Source of the DNA: an uncultured Campylobacter sp.
GTDB taxonomy: Bacteria > Campylobacterota > Campylobacteria > Campylobacterales > Campylobacteraceae
Assembly: GCF_938045595.1 (NCBI RefSeq)
Contig: NZ_CALIBB010000201.1
Location: 1-15,575, forward strand
Reading direction: 5' to 3'
DNA length: 15,575 nt
The notes beneath the pieces are model-generated. The model was not told the origin of the DNA. It made no database searches and worked only from the letters and a program-made list of their open reading frames with translations. Shown piece by piece: positions 7,185 to 14,311 of this stretch (positions are counted from its first letter, which is position 1; the number at the start of each line of letters is the position of its first letter). Made by a program: the position numbers and the translations under genes.

Positions 7185-9071
7185 ATGGCAAAAGTCATAG
7201 GCATCGACCTAGGAACAACAAACTCGTGCGTAAGCATATTCGAGCGCGGCGAGAGCAAGATCATACCGAATAAAGAGGGCAAAAACACCACTCCGTCGGT
7301 AGTCGCTTTCACCGACAAAGGCGAGGTTTTAGTAGGCGACAGCGCCAAGCGCCAAGCAGTCACTAACCCGGAAAAGACGATCTACTCGATCAAGCGCATC
7401 ATGGGTCTTATGATGAATGAGAAAAACGCGCAGGAAGCCAAAAAGCGCCTACCGTATAAGATCATCGACCGAAATGGCGCGTGCGCGGTAGAGATCGCGG
7501 GCAAGGTTTATACGCCGCAAGAAATTTCAGCCAAGGTGCTGATCAAGCTAAAAGAGGACGCCGAGGCGTTTTTGGGCGAGCCCGTCGTAGATGCGGTCAT
7601 CACCGTGCCTGCGTATTTCAACGACAGCCAAAGAAAGGCGACGAAAGAAGCAGGAACAATCGCGGGCCTAAACGTGCTTCGTATCATTAACGAGCCGACC
7701 GCAGCGGCGCTTGCGTATGGACTGGATAAAAAAGAATCCGAAAAGATCGTAGTTTACGATCTGGGCGGCGGTACATTCGACGTAACCGTGCTAGAAACCG
7801 GCGATAGCGTTGTAGAAGTTTTAGCTACCGGCGGTAATGCATTTTTGGGCGGCGATGATTTCGATAACAAACTGATCGACTTTTTAACCTCGGAATTTCA
7901 ATCTGAAACAGGCATTGACTTACGCGGCGACGTCATGGCTATGCAACGCCTAAAAGAGGCTGCGGAAAACGCCAAAAAAGAGCTAAGCAGCGCGATGGAA
8001 ACGACGGTAAATTTACCTTTCATTACCGCTGATGCCACAGGTCCTAAACACCTGATGAAAACCATCACCAGGGCCAAATTTGAAAGTATGATCGATTCTT
8101 TGGTAGATGAGACCATAAGCACGCTTAAAAAGGTCGTAAGCGATGCAGGGCTAAGCATGAACGATATAAAAGAGGTCGTCATGGTGGGCGGCTCGACGCG
8201 CGTGCCTTTAGTGCAAGAGGAGGTCAAAAAGGCTTTCGGCAAGGAACTAAATAAGAGCGTAAACCCTGATGAAGTCGTAGCGATCGGTGCAGCGATCCAA
8301 GGCGCGGTCATCAAAGGCGACGTAAAAGACGTGCTACTACTCGACGTGACTCCGCTAAGCCTCGGCATCGAAACCCTAGGCGGCGTGATGACTAAGATCA
8401 TCGAAAAAGGAACTACAATACCTACGAAAAAGTCTCAAACCTTCTCGACTGCAGAGGATAACCAAAGCGCCGTTACGATCAACGTCTTGCAGGGCGAGCG
8501 CGAGTTTGCAAAGGATAACAAATCGCTAGGAAATTTCAATCTTGAAGGTATCATGCCCGCTCCTCGCGGCGTGCCGCAGATCGAGGTGGAATTTAACATC
8601 GATGCGAACGGAATTTTAACCGTTTCGGCAAAAGACAAAGCCACCGGCAAGGCAACCGACATCCGCATCACCGGCTCAAGCGGCTTAAGCGACGCCGAGA
8701 TCGATAAGATGGTCAAGGATGCCGAGCTTCACAAAGAGGAAGACAACAAGCGCAAAGAAACCGTCGAGGCGCGCAACCAAGCCGATAGCATCGCACATCA
8801 AACCGAAAAGAGCCTAAGCGAGATGGGCGAGAAGGTGCCGGGCGATCTACGCGCTAAGATCGAGGGCGCGCTAAATGATCTAAAAGCCGTGCTAAAGGAT
8901 GAAAACGCGAGCAAGGAAGCGATAAACTCCAAAGTAGAAGCCCTAAGCAAGGTCGCCGAGGATCTATACAAGGCCGCCAGCGCAAATCAAGGTGCGCAAG
9001 GCGGATCGCAAAGCAGCGGTGCAAACGGCGGTAAAAAAGACGACGACGTCATCGACGCCGAAGTCGAGTAA
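7185..9071 (+). CDS. dnaK: Chaperone protein DnaK (Hsp70)
   Basis: DnaK is the 628-residue cytoplasmic Hsp70. ATP-driven cycles of peptide binding, assisted by DnaJ and GrpE, refold or hold client proteins. The nucleotide-binding domain shows the phosphate-1 motif GIDLGTTNSCVS (6-17), the EPTAAALAYGLDKK block, phosphate-2 DLGGGTFDVTVLE and the adenosine motif VMVGGSTRVPLVQ. The hydrophobic linker VLLLDVTPLSLG (about 383-394) leads into the substrate-binding domain and a helical lid. The tail is Gly/Ser/Gln-rich and ends DDDVIDAEVE, the usual bacterial acidic terminus. AAAGGA precedes the ATG. It is the last gene of the CIRCE-controlled operon, and two hairpins follow the stop. Confidence 0.98.
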   Translation: MAKVIGIDLGTTNSCVSIFERGESKIIPNKEGKNTTPSVVAFTDKGEVLVGDSAKRQAVTNPEKTIYSIKRIMGLMMNEKNAQEAKKRLPYKIIDRNGACAVEIAGKVYTPQEISAKVLIKLKEDAEAFLGEPVVDAVITVPAYFNDSQRKATKEAGTIAGLNVLRIINEPTAAALAYGLDKKESEKIVVYDLGGGTFDVTVLETGDSVVEVLATGGNAFLGGDDFDNKLIDFLTSEFQSETGIDLRGDVMAMQRLKEAAENAKKELSSAMETTVNLPFITADATGPKHLMKTITRAKFESMIDSLVDETISTLKKVVSDAGLSMNDIKEVVMVGGSTRVPLVQEEVKKAFGKELNKSVNPDEVVAIGAAIQGAVIKGDVKDVLLLDVTPLSLGIETLGGVMTKIIEKGTTIPTKKSQTFSTAEDNQSAVTINVLQGEREFAKDNKSLGNFNLEGIMPAPRGVPQIEVEFNIDANGILTVSAKDKATGKATDIRITGSSGLSDAEIDKMVKDAELHKEEDNKRKETVEARNQADSIAHQTEKSLSEMGEKVPGDLRAKIEGALNDLKAVLKDENASKEAINSKVEALSKVAEDLYKAASANQGAQGGSQSSGANGGKKDDDVIDAEVE

Positions 9072-9095
9072 CCCGCCGCAAAGTGAAATTTTATA

Positions 9096-9151
9096 GCCGC
9101 GCGCTCGGTAGTTTTGCCTGCGCTTGAAAGGTAATTTTACCGGCGCGCGGC
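9096..9151 (+). terminator. Strong GC-rich stem-loop just after dnaK
   Basis: GCCGCGCGC (9096-9104) pairs perfectly with GCGCGCGGC (9143-9151), and CGGTA (9106-9110) with TACCG (9138-9142), with one bulged T at 9105. This makes a 14-bp stem with a 27-base loop starting 25 bases after the dnaK stop. No T-run follows, so it is either an atypical terminator or a 3'-end structure that protects the mRNA. Confidence 0.5.
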
Positions 9152-9194
9152 AGAAGCGACCCCATAAACCGCACATGAAATTTCATAGCTTCAC

Positions 9195-9225
9195 AGGCTC
9201 GGGCGTTTTTCATACGCCCGAGCTT
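9195..9225 (+). terminator. Second hairpin after dnaK, putative terminator
   Basis: GCTCGGGCGT (9197-9206) pairs perfectly with ACGCCCGAGC (9214-9223) around a 7-base loop, and two flanking pairs (one G-T) extend it to 12 bp. It is a stable stem of terminator size, but the bases after it (AACTGC) are not a T-run. Nothing is coded between it and the tupA terminator. Confidence 0.55.
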
Positions 9226-9535
9226 AACTGCTACTTCAAATCAAATTCCCAACAAACTAAAATTTTGAGTCACACATAAATACTACTAAATTTTGCGCTG
9301 TATAAATATCGCTAGACATTAAAGTATATCCGAACGCGACTGAAATTTCTCCGTGCCGATCTCAAATATAGCTGAAATTTTAAGCCTATCACCTACAAAC
9401 GAAGCTGCGATAAATTTAAATGTATGGCGAGAAAGTAAAAAATGTATCGTAAAAAGACGCGGTAAAAAGCGCCGGTTAAATTTAGAAGCAAAAGAGCTAA
9501 ATTTAAAGGCGCGCGGATTGATTTATGAAAAAGCA
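9226..9535. other. Non-coding spacer between dnaK and tupA
   Basis: I see no supported gene in this AT-rich stretch. A 72-codon plus-strand frame (9353-9571) is Lys/Arg-rich, resembles no family, lacks a ribosome binding site and runs through the tupA terminator, so I do not call it. Confidence 0.55.
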
Positions 9536-9569
9536 AAAGCCCAAAGACGGCGCTTCGCCTTTGGGCTTT
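9536..9569 (-). terminator. Intrinsic terminator of tupA
   Basis: AAAGCCCAAAG (9536-9546) is perfectly complementary to CTTTGGGCTTT (9559-9569), and an inner GCG/CGC stem (9550-9552 with 9556-9558) closes the loop. Read on the minus strand it lies 24 bases after the tupA stop and is followed by TTGCTTTTTC, a good T-run. The plus-strand side (TTTAAATTT) could also stop transcripts arriving from dnaK. Confidence 0.85.
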
Positions 9570-9593
9570 AAATTTAGCCTTATTTAGCTAGAG

Positions 9594-10412
9594 CTAATTC
9601 TTGCGAGTATTCGCATCAGGGGTGAAAAGCGGCTTATTTAGCAGCTTAAAATCGCCTACGAATTTCTGTCCCTTCTCGCTAGTGATCCATTTGATAAAGC
9701 GCTGCGCGTTTTCATAGTCGGCTTTTGGGCAATGCTTCGGATTGACCGCGATTACGGAGTAAAAATTCTTCAGATCGTTATCGCCTTCGTTGATGATGAC
9801 CATATCGGGATTGCCCTTTTTATTGTCCTCGTATTTGATGTAGGTGCCGCGATCGGTGAAGGTCACGCCCTTTTGCTCGGCGGCTGCGTTGATCGTAGCG
9901 ATCATGCCTTGACCGGTTTGGTTATACCACGCCTCATTTTCAGGCACGGCGCCCTCAACCTTTTTCCAAATACCTTTCTCTTTGTTATCGGTACCCGATT
10001 TGTCGCCGCGAGAGAAAAATTTAATCTTCTCCGCCTTGATTAGCTCAAACGAACCTTTAAGATCTTTGCCTTTAAATTTAGGCGCGATCGATTTATCGGC
10101 GATGAGGATAAAATCATTATACATAACGGGCGTGCGGTCAACGCCGAAGCCTTTTTCTACGAATTCTTTCTCGACCTTCGGCGAATGCACGAAAAGTATA
10201 TCCGCATCGCAGTTCTCGCCAAGCTTTAGAGCAGCACCTGTGCCTACCGCCGTCCATTTGACATCTACGCCGGTTTCCGCCTTATACGCAGGATAGATCG
10301 CGTCTAGCAAGCCCGTATTATCGGTGCTCGTTGTGGTTGCCATCACCAAATCGTTATCGGCGGCAAAAAGGCTCGCACTAAGAGCGAGCGAAGCAAAAAA
10401 TATTTTTTTCAT
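9594..10412 (-). CDS. tupA: Tungstate ABC transporter, periplasmic binding protein
   Basis: TupA captures tungstate in the periplasm and delivers it to TupB. The 272-residue protein starts with a Sec signal peptide (MKKIFFASLALSASLFAAD, cleavage probably around residue 17-18). There is no lipobox cysteine, so the mature protein is expected to be soluble. The mature chain begins with the TupA hallmark ATTTSTDNTGLLD (T26-T30), whose hydroxyls ligate the oxyanion in characterised TupA proteins. GTGAALKLGENCDADILFVHSP and FFSRGDKSGTDNKE are further family blocks. I use the ATG at 10412, after an AAAGGAGAT ribosome binding site and directly before the signal peptide, and not an in-frame codon 57 bases upstream. 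The gene is divergent from tupBC, as in C. jejuni Cj1540/Cj1539c/Cj1538c (from memory). Tungstate rather than molybdate is inferred from the TTTST motif. Confidence 0.93.
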   Translation of the reverse strand: MKKIFFASLALSASLFAADNDLVMATTTSTDNTGLLDAIYPAYKAETGVDVKWTAVGTGAALKLGENCDADILFVHSPKVEKEFVEKGFGVDRTPVMYNDFILIADKSIAPKFKGKDLKGSFELIKAEKIKFFSRGDKSGTDNKEKGIWKKVEGAVPENEAWYNQTGQGMIATINAAAEQKGVTFTDRGTYIKYEDNKKGNPDMVIINEGDNDLKNFYSVIAVNPKHCPKADYENAQRFIKWITSEKGQKFVGDFKLLNKPLFTPDANTRKN

Positions 10413-10429
10413 GTTATCTCCTTTAAAAA

Positions 10430-10448
10430 ATATGCTATTATAGCATAT
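10430..10448. promoter_or_regulatory. Palindromic operator candidate in the tupA/tupB divergent promoter
   Basis: ATATGCTATTATAGCATAT is a perfect 8-3-8 inverted repeat in the only 70 bases between the two divergent transporter genes. On the minus strand its centre contains TATAAT (10437-10442), a perfect -10 box placed 25 bases before the tupA ATG. On the plus strand TATAAA (10446-10451) could be the tupB -10. A dimeric repressor bound here would shut off both transcripts. A ModE-type metal sensor is a plausible candidate because ModE controls tungstate and molybdate uptake in C. jejuni, but the sequence is not an obvious ModE consensus. Confidence 0.65.
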
Positions 10449-10482
10449 AAATTTGCCAGAATAGAACATTTAGGACACAATC

Positions 10483-11175
10483 TTGGACTTTATTTTAGAA
10501 GGAATTTTAAGCGCATTCAGACTGCTTCTTAGCGGCGATGCGGAGACCTTTTCGGCGATTAAGGCGACGCTTTATACTTCGAGTATCTCGATACTTTTTG
10601 CGATTTTAATCGGCTTTCCGATAGGATTTATCCTCGGATTTTACGAATTTCGCGCTCGCAGAACGCTTAGACTTTTAAGCGACGTAGCGCTTGCGATGCC
10701 CACAGTAGCGATAGGACTGATCCTTTACGCTTTCATCTCCAGAAACGGTCCTTTGGGCGAGCTGGGGCTACTTTTTACGCTTAAAGCCGTGATGCTCGGG
10801 CAGTTTGCGCTGGCGCTTCCCATCATCGTCTCGCTAAGCGCCAGCGTCATCGAAAATATGGATAAGAAGCACTATCTAAACATTATGAACTACCGCCTAA
10901 GCCCGCTAAATTTAATCCTTTGCGTGCTTTATGAGCTACGCTACGCCCTACTGGTCGTCATCGCCACCGCTTACGGGCGGATCGTCGCCGAGGTGGGCGT
11001 AGCGATGATGATCGGCGGCAATATCAAATATTTCACCCGCACGATCACCACGGCGATCTCGCTTGAGACCAACAAGGGCGAGTTTGCGATGAGTATAGCG
11101 CTCGCGCTGGTGCTGATTTTAATAGCGTTTGCGGTAAATTTAGCCATCCACGCGCTAAAAAGGCTAGATCGATGA
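10483..11175 (+). CDS. tupB: Tungstate ABC transporter, permease
   Basis: TupB is the inner-membrane permease of the tungstate importer. The 230-residue protein has about five hydrophobic helices (near 30-55, 66-86, 96-118, 148-170 and 200-222). The cytoplasmic coupling region YGRIVAEVGVAMMIGGNIKYFTRT (about 164-187) is the EAA-like loop typical of the TupB/ModB family. It begins with a TTG codon; AGGA lies 7 bases upstream and no ATG alternative fits the first helix. The start is within 71 bases of the divergent tupA start. The stop overlaps the tupC ATG (ATGA), so tupB and tupC are translationally coupled. Confidence 0.92.
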   Translation: MDFILEGILSAFRLLLSGDAETFSAIKATLYTSSISILFAILIGFPIGFILGFYEFRARRTLRLLSDVALAMPTVAIGLILYAFISRNGPLGELGLLFTLKAVMLGQFALALPIIVSLSASVIENMDKKHYLNIMNYRLSPLNLILCVLYELRYALLVVIATAYGRIVAEVGVAMMIGGNIKYFTRTITTAISLETNKGEFAMSIALALVLILIAFAVNLAIHALKRLDR

Positions 11176-12476
11176 ATGCAGATAAGCAAACGCGTCCTAG
11201 CAAGAATTTCACGGACAAAAACCGGGCGGAACAGGAGCGCGTAAATTTTATGAGCGAAAATTTCACGGACGCAAATTCCGCAGACGATAATTCTACGAGC
11301 ATAAATTCTATGCGCATAAATTTCGCTACCGAGAATTCTGCGAATAAAAATTTCACTGCTGGAAATTCGACAAGTGTAAATTCTGTAACCGAGAATTCCA
11401 TTAGCGCAAATTCTGCGAGTGAAAATTCTACGAATGAAAATTTCGTAAATGAGAATTCTGCGACCGAGAATTTCGCGAGTGAGAATTCTACCGCCGCGCG
11501 ATCTGTACCCGATAGCGAGCTGATCTCGGTGCGGGATCTAGTGCTGCGCTACGGACGGAGCGAAATTCTAAATATCCCTAGCCTTGATCTAAATACGAGC
11601 GGCATCACGGCGCTTTTGGGCTCCAACGGCAGCGGCAAATCCACGCTGCTGCGGATTTTGGCCTTTTTGCAGCGTCCGAGCGGCGGCAGCGTGGAGCTTT
11701 GGGGGCAGCGGGCGCCCTCTTTGCAGACGCTGCGGCAGATCTGCTTGCTGCTGCCCGAGCCCGTGCTTTTAAAACGCAGCGTGGAGCAAAATTTTAAATT
11801 TGCGCTCAAAAGTCGCGGCGCGCTTGCGGAATTTGACGAGCGGGTTGATGAGGCGCTCGGCCTAACGGGGCTTGATAGAAGTTTTTTATCAAAGAAGCAT
11901 TTCGAGCTTAGCTCGGGGCAGACGCAGCGCATCGCGTTTGCGCTCGCTCTGGCGCAGCGTGCGAAGCTCTATCTGCTCGACGAGCCGACCAACAGCCTCG
12001 ATCTTGCCGCTTCCAAGCTCTTTGCGCGCGCGATTTTATTTATGCGGAGTCGCTACGGTTGCGGTTTTATCATCGCCAGCCACGATGAGAAATGGCTCAG
12101 CGCGATCGCGCAAAGAAGCGTATTTCTACATCGTGGCAAGATATGCGAGTTCGAATACAAAAATATCTTTGATGTGCAAAACGGGATTTTAAAATTTTCG
12201 GATGAAATTTCGCTGCGCCTTGAAGAGGGGCTCGCACGCGCTCGCAAAATCGCGATAAATCCGAGTAAAATTTTATTATCCCAAAGCCCGTTTGAGCGCT
12301 GCTTCGCGGGGATTTTGCACTCGGTTTCGCTTCAGTACGCCTCCTCGCTGCTCATCAAGATCAAGGCGGGCGATCTGCTACTAAAATGCGTCACGGCGCA
12401 GGATGAGAGGTGCTGGAGCGCGGGCGAGAGGATCTATTTCGGATTTGAAGACGGCGCGTTTTTAGGGCTGGAGTAA
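11172..12476 (+). CDS. tupC: Tungstate ABC transporter ATPase with a pentapeptide-repeat N-terminal extension
   Basis: TupC is the cytoplasmic ATPase that powers tungstate import through TupB. The ABC domain occupies about 117-330: Walker A GSNGSGKST (150-158), signature LSSGQ (about 245-249), Walker B LYLLDEPT (about 266-273) and switch histidine ASHD (about 301-304). The C-terminus (about 375-434) resembles a TOBE-type domain, as in molybdate/tungstate ATPases. The odd part is residues 1-115. Asparagine occurs at every fifth position from N25 to N105, always followed by Ser or Phe, giving 17 unbroken five-residue repeats, often ending in Glu. This acidic, Asn/Ser-rich tail is absent from ordinary TupC proteins, which begin at the ABC domain. 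The ATG at 11172 is well supported by its 4-base overlap with tupB and an AAAAAGG site, and no good start exists near residue 115. The full length of 434 residues is long for the family. Confidence 0.9.
   Translation: MNADKQTRPSKNFTDKNRAEQERVNFMSENFTDANSADDNSTSINSMRINFATENSANKNFTAGNSTSVNSVTENSISANSASENSTNENFVNENSATENFASENSTAARSVPDSELISVRDLVLRYGRSEILNIPSLDLNTSGITALLGSNGSGKSTLLRILAFLQRPSGGSVELWGQRAPSLQTLRQICLLLPEPVLLKRSVEQNFKFALKSRGALAEFDERVDEALGLTGLDRSFLSKKHFELSSGQTQRIAFALALAQRAKLYLLDEPTNSLDLAASKLFARAILFMRSRYGCGFIIASHDEKWLSAIAQRSVFLHRGKICEFEYKNIFDVQNGILKFSDEISLRLEEGLARARKIAINPSKILLSQSPFERCFAGILHSVSLQYASSLLIKIKAGDLLLKCVTAQDERCWSAGERIYFGFEDGAFLGLE
11244..11498 (+). repeat. 15-bp degenerate tandem repeat inside tupC (17 units)
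   Basis: Seventeen consecutive 15-bp units start with an AAT codon followed by TTY, TTT or TCN, so AATT is invariant at the same place in every unit. Four units carry a full GAATTC. Bases at the other codons vary (many ACG, GCG, AGT, GAG), so the array is old or diversified, not freshly expanded. The period is a multiple of three, which keeps tupC in frame whatever the copy number. The complementary strand is also open through most of the array, a by-product of the repeat. Confidence 0.95.
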
Positions 12477-12942
12477 TTCTGCGCGAAGTGCGGATAAGCT
12501 TTATTTTGCTTTGGAATTTTTATTCGCGCGGCACTAATAAATTTCATTTCTGCCTCAAATTTTTACTGCGAACCATCTAGCGCGGCGTATCTGGCGAAAC
12601 AGAGCGCAAAAATTTGCGCCTTGAAATTTTGAAATTTACAGGCAGGGCTTTACCTAGCGGCGCGGCGTGAAATTTTGAAATTCCATTGCTAAGAAATTTT
12701 AAAGCTTAGCCGCGAATACAGCTAACGGGATTTTGAAATTCCACAATTTCTAGGCGCGGAATTTCAAATTCTAAATTTTAATTCCGCAGGGCGTGCCGTT
12801 TATTTCGCCTGCAGCGCAAAGGCGGAACGATAGCAAGAATTCCGCGGCGCAAAACCCGCGTAAAATTCCGAAGAGACGGCACGGAATTCCGATAAATTTT
12901 AAAAACGGCGCAGAATTTTACAAAATTTTACTAGCTCAAAAA
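12477..12942. other. Non-coding, repeat-word-rich interval between tupC and the aminotransferase gene
   Basis: No gene is supported. GAAATTTTGAAATT-type words recur (12623-12638, 12669-12685, and a shorter copy at 12730-12743), the last two ending in CCA. Between 12837 and 12900 the word AATTCCG appears three times. A loose hairpin (12479-12487 with 12523-12531, 35-base loop) follows tupC directly but has no T-run, so no clear tupC terminator is seen. Confidence 0.5.
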
Positions 12943-12967
12943 AGCGGCAGAGCTTTAAGCTCACGCT
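12943..12967 (-). terminator. Intrinsic terminator of the aminotransferase gene
   Basis: On the minus strand, two bases after the stop, AGCG and GAGC pair with GCTC and CGCT (12964-12967 with 12943-12946 and 12959-12962 with 12950-12953), with small internal bulges. A run of six Ts (12938-12943) follows directly. Position and shape fit a rho-independent terminator. Confidence 0.7.
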
Positions 12968-12969
12968 GC

Positions 12970-14295
12970 TTAAATTTTCCCGCCAAACATCTCATACATC
13001 GCCTTTTCCTCGCCCCAAAGCTCGCGGTGCTTTTTGATGCAGGATTTTATCGCGCCAACTAGATATAGCACGTCTTGCTCGGTGTGCGTGTAGTGCAGGC
13101 TCACGCGCACGAAGCCGGGCTTGGCTTCTGGCATGCGCCCCTCCTTGATACCCAGCAGATCGTGAGCGTACGGCCCCGCGCACATCACGCCCGCGCGCGT
13201 CTGGATACCGAAGTCGTTGCTAAGGCTCGCGGCGAAATCATACGCCGAGACGCCGCGCACGTTAAATGAAAAAATCGGCAGCCGCGGCGCGCCCTTTGGA
13301 GCGTAGTTTATGATCTCGTCAATGCCTGCTAGCTCGCTCTCAAAAAGCCGCGCTAGCTCGTCCTCGGCACTTTTTATCCTCTCAAAACCGACCTCGTTTC
13401 GTAGCGCGTAGGCCAAATTTGCTCGCATGAGCCCGGTGATAGGCGGCGTACCGCCCTCCTCTAGCTGCTCGGGATTTTTCAAAAACACGTGCCCTTCGCG
13501 GCTAGCGTAGGCGACCGTCCCGCCTGCGGCAAAGGTCGGCACATCGCTACTAAGCAGCTCTTTTTTGATCGCCAAAAGCCCGCAGCTTGCAGGTCCGCCG
13601 AGTAACTTATGCGGCGAGAGGAAAATCGCGTCGAAGTAGTCGCAATCTAAATTTGCGTGAGAGCTCAGCGCCGCGCAGTCAAAGGCGATGATGCCGCCCG
13701 CGGCTCTGATTAGCTCGCTGATCTTTTTATAGTCGCTAACGACGCCCGTGACGTTTGAGGCGGCGCTAAACGAGCCGATGATGCGGCGTGCTGCGTTTAG
13801 CTTTAGGATGCGCTCAAGCGCAATCAGATCGATCTCGCCGCCTTCGCTAAGCGGCACGCGCAGGTAGTCGCAAAGTCCCTCGCGAAAGCTAAGCTCGTTT
13901 GAATGGTGCTCGTAGGGCGAAACAAGCACGAGCGGAAGCTGTGCGGCGCGCAAATTCGCCTCGCCGATCGCGCTTCTGGTCGCAGGCGGCAGGTAGATGC
14001 CTAGCAGTTCCTGAAATTTCTTGATCGCGGCCGTCGCGCCCTGCCCGCAAGCGATGAGACAAAACCGCTCGTCAAGCCCAAGTAGCTTTTTTAGGCTCTC
14101 GCGCGCGCCCTCGTAGCGACGCTGCGTGATAATCGCGCTCGAACTACTGTCGGAGTGGGTGTTGGCGTAGGTTTTTAAAACGTTCGCTATCTCGCGCTCT
14201 ACGGGCTCGTAAGCAAGCCCCGAAGCAGTGTAATCAAAATAGTGTACGCCTTGTTTTAGGATGATATTTTTTCGAATTTCGTCTAAGCTTAGCAT
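12970..14295 (-). CDS. Class V aminotransferase, NifS/SufS-like (HP0405/Cj0791 type)
   Basis: This 441-residue cytoplasmic PLP enzyme belongs to fold-type I, class V. Expected features are visible: YFDYTASGLAYEP near the N-terminus, HHSNELSF (H131) over the PLP ring, ASNVTG (179-184), FDCAALSSH with the pyridine-N aspartate D206, and SPHKLLGGP with the Schiff-base lysine K230. Near the C-terminus RAGVMCAGPYAHDLLG contains C372, at the place of the SufS catalytic cysteine (RAGHHCAQP). The protein could therefore be a cysteine desulfurase or a relative acting on another substrate. From memory, close relatives are H. pylori HP0405 and C. jejuni Cj0791c, annotated NifS-like. Campylobacterota already have a true NifS beside NifU, so the role of this paralogue is unclear. 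AAAGG precedes the ATG. The gene is monocistronic, with its own promoter and terminator. Confidence 0.88.
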   Translation of the reverse strand: MLSLDEIRKNIILKQGVHYFDYTASGLAYEPVEREIANVLKTYANTHSDSSSSAIITQRRYEGARESLKKLLGLDERFCLIACGQGATAAIKKFQELLGIYLPPATRSAIGEANLRAAQLPLVLVSPYEHHSNELSFREGLCDYLRVPLSEGGEIDLIALERILKLNAARRIIGSFSAASNVTGVVSDYKKISELIRAAGGIIAFDCAALSSHANLDCDYFDAIFLSPHKLLGGPASCGLLAIKKELLSSDVPTFAAGGTVAYASREGHVFLKNPEQLEEGGTPPITGLMRANLAYALRNEVGFERIKSAEDELARLFESELAGIDEIINYAPKGAPRLPIFSFNVRGVSAYDFAASLSNDFGIQTRAGVMCAGPYAHDLLGIKEGRMPEAKPGFVRVSLHYTHTEQDVLYLVGAIKSCIKKHRELWGEEKAMYEMFGGKI

Positions 14296-14311
14296 TTGCG
14301 GCCTTTAAAAT

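Noticed and set aside
7898..8401. 167-codon frame antisense to dnaK
   Set aside because: Shadow frame of a highly conserved gene with strong codon bias; no ribosome binding site or homologous motifs.
9353..9571. 72-codon basic plus-strand frame between dnaK and tupA
   Set aside because: Runs into the tupA terminator stem, lacks a ribosome binding site and has low-complexity Lys/Arg composition.
11045..11401. 118-codon minus-strand frame with repeated EFxxx units
   Set aside because: It is the complement of the tupC repeat array and tupB end; the regular look comes from the 15-bp period.
11244..11498. CRISPR-like array interpretation of the regular repeats in tupC
   Set aside because: Units are 15 bp with no separate spacers, in frame inside a coding gene, so this is a tandem repeat and not a CRISPR.
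12793..13062. 89-codon plus-strand frame overlapping the aminotransferase end
   Set aside because: Overlaps the terminator and the C-terminus of a well-supported gene on the other strand; no family signal.
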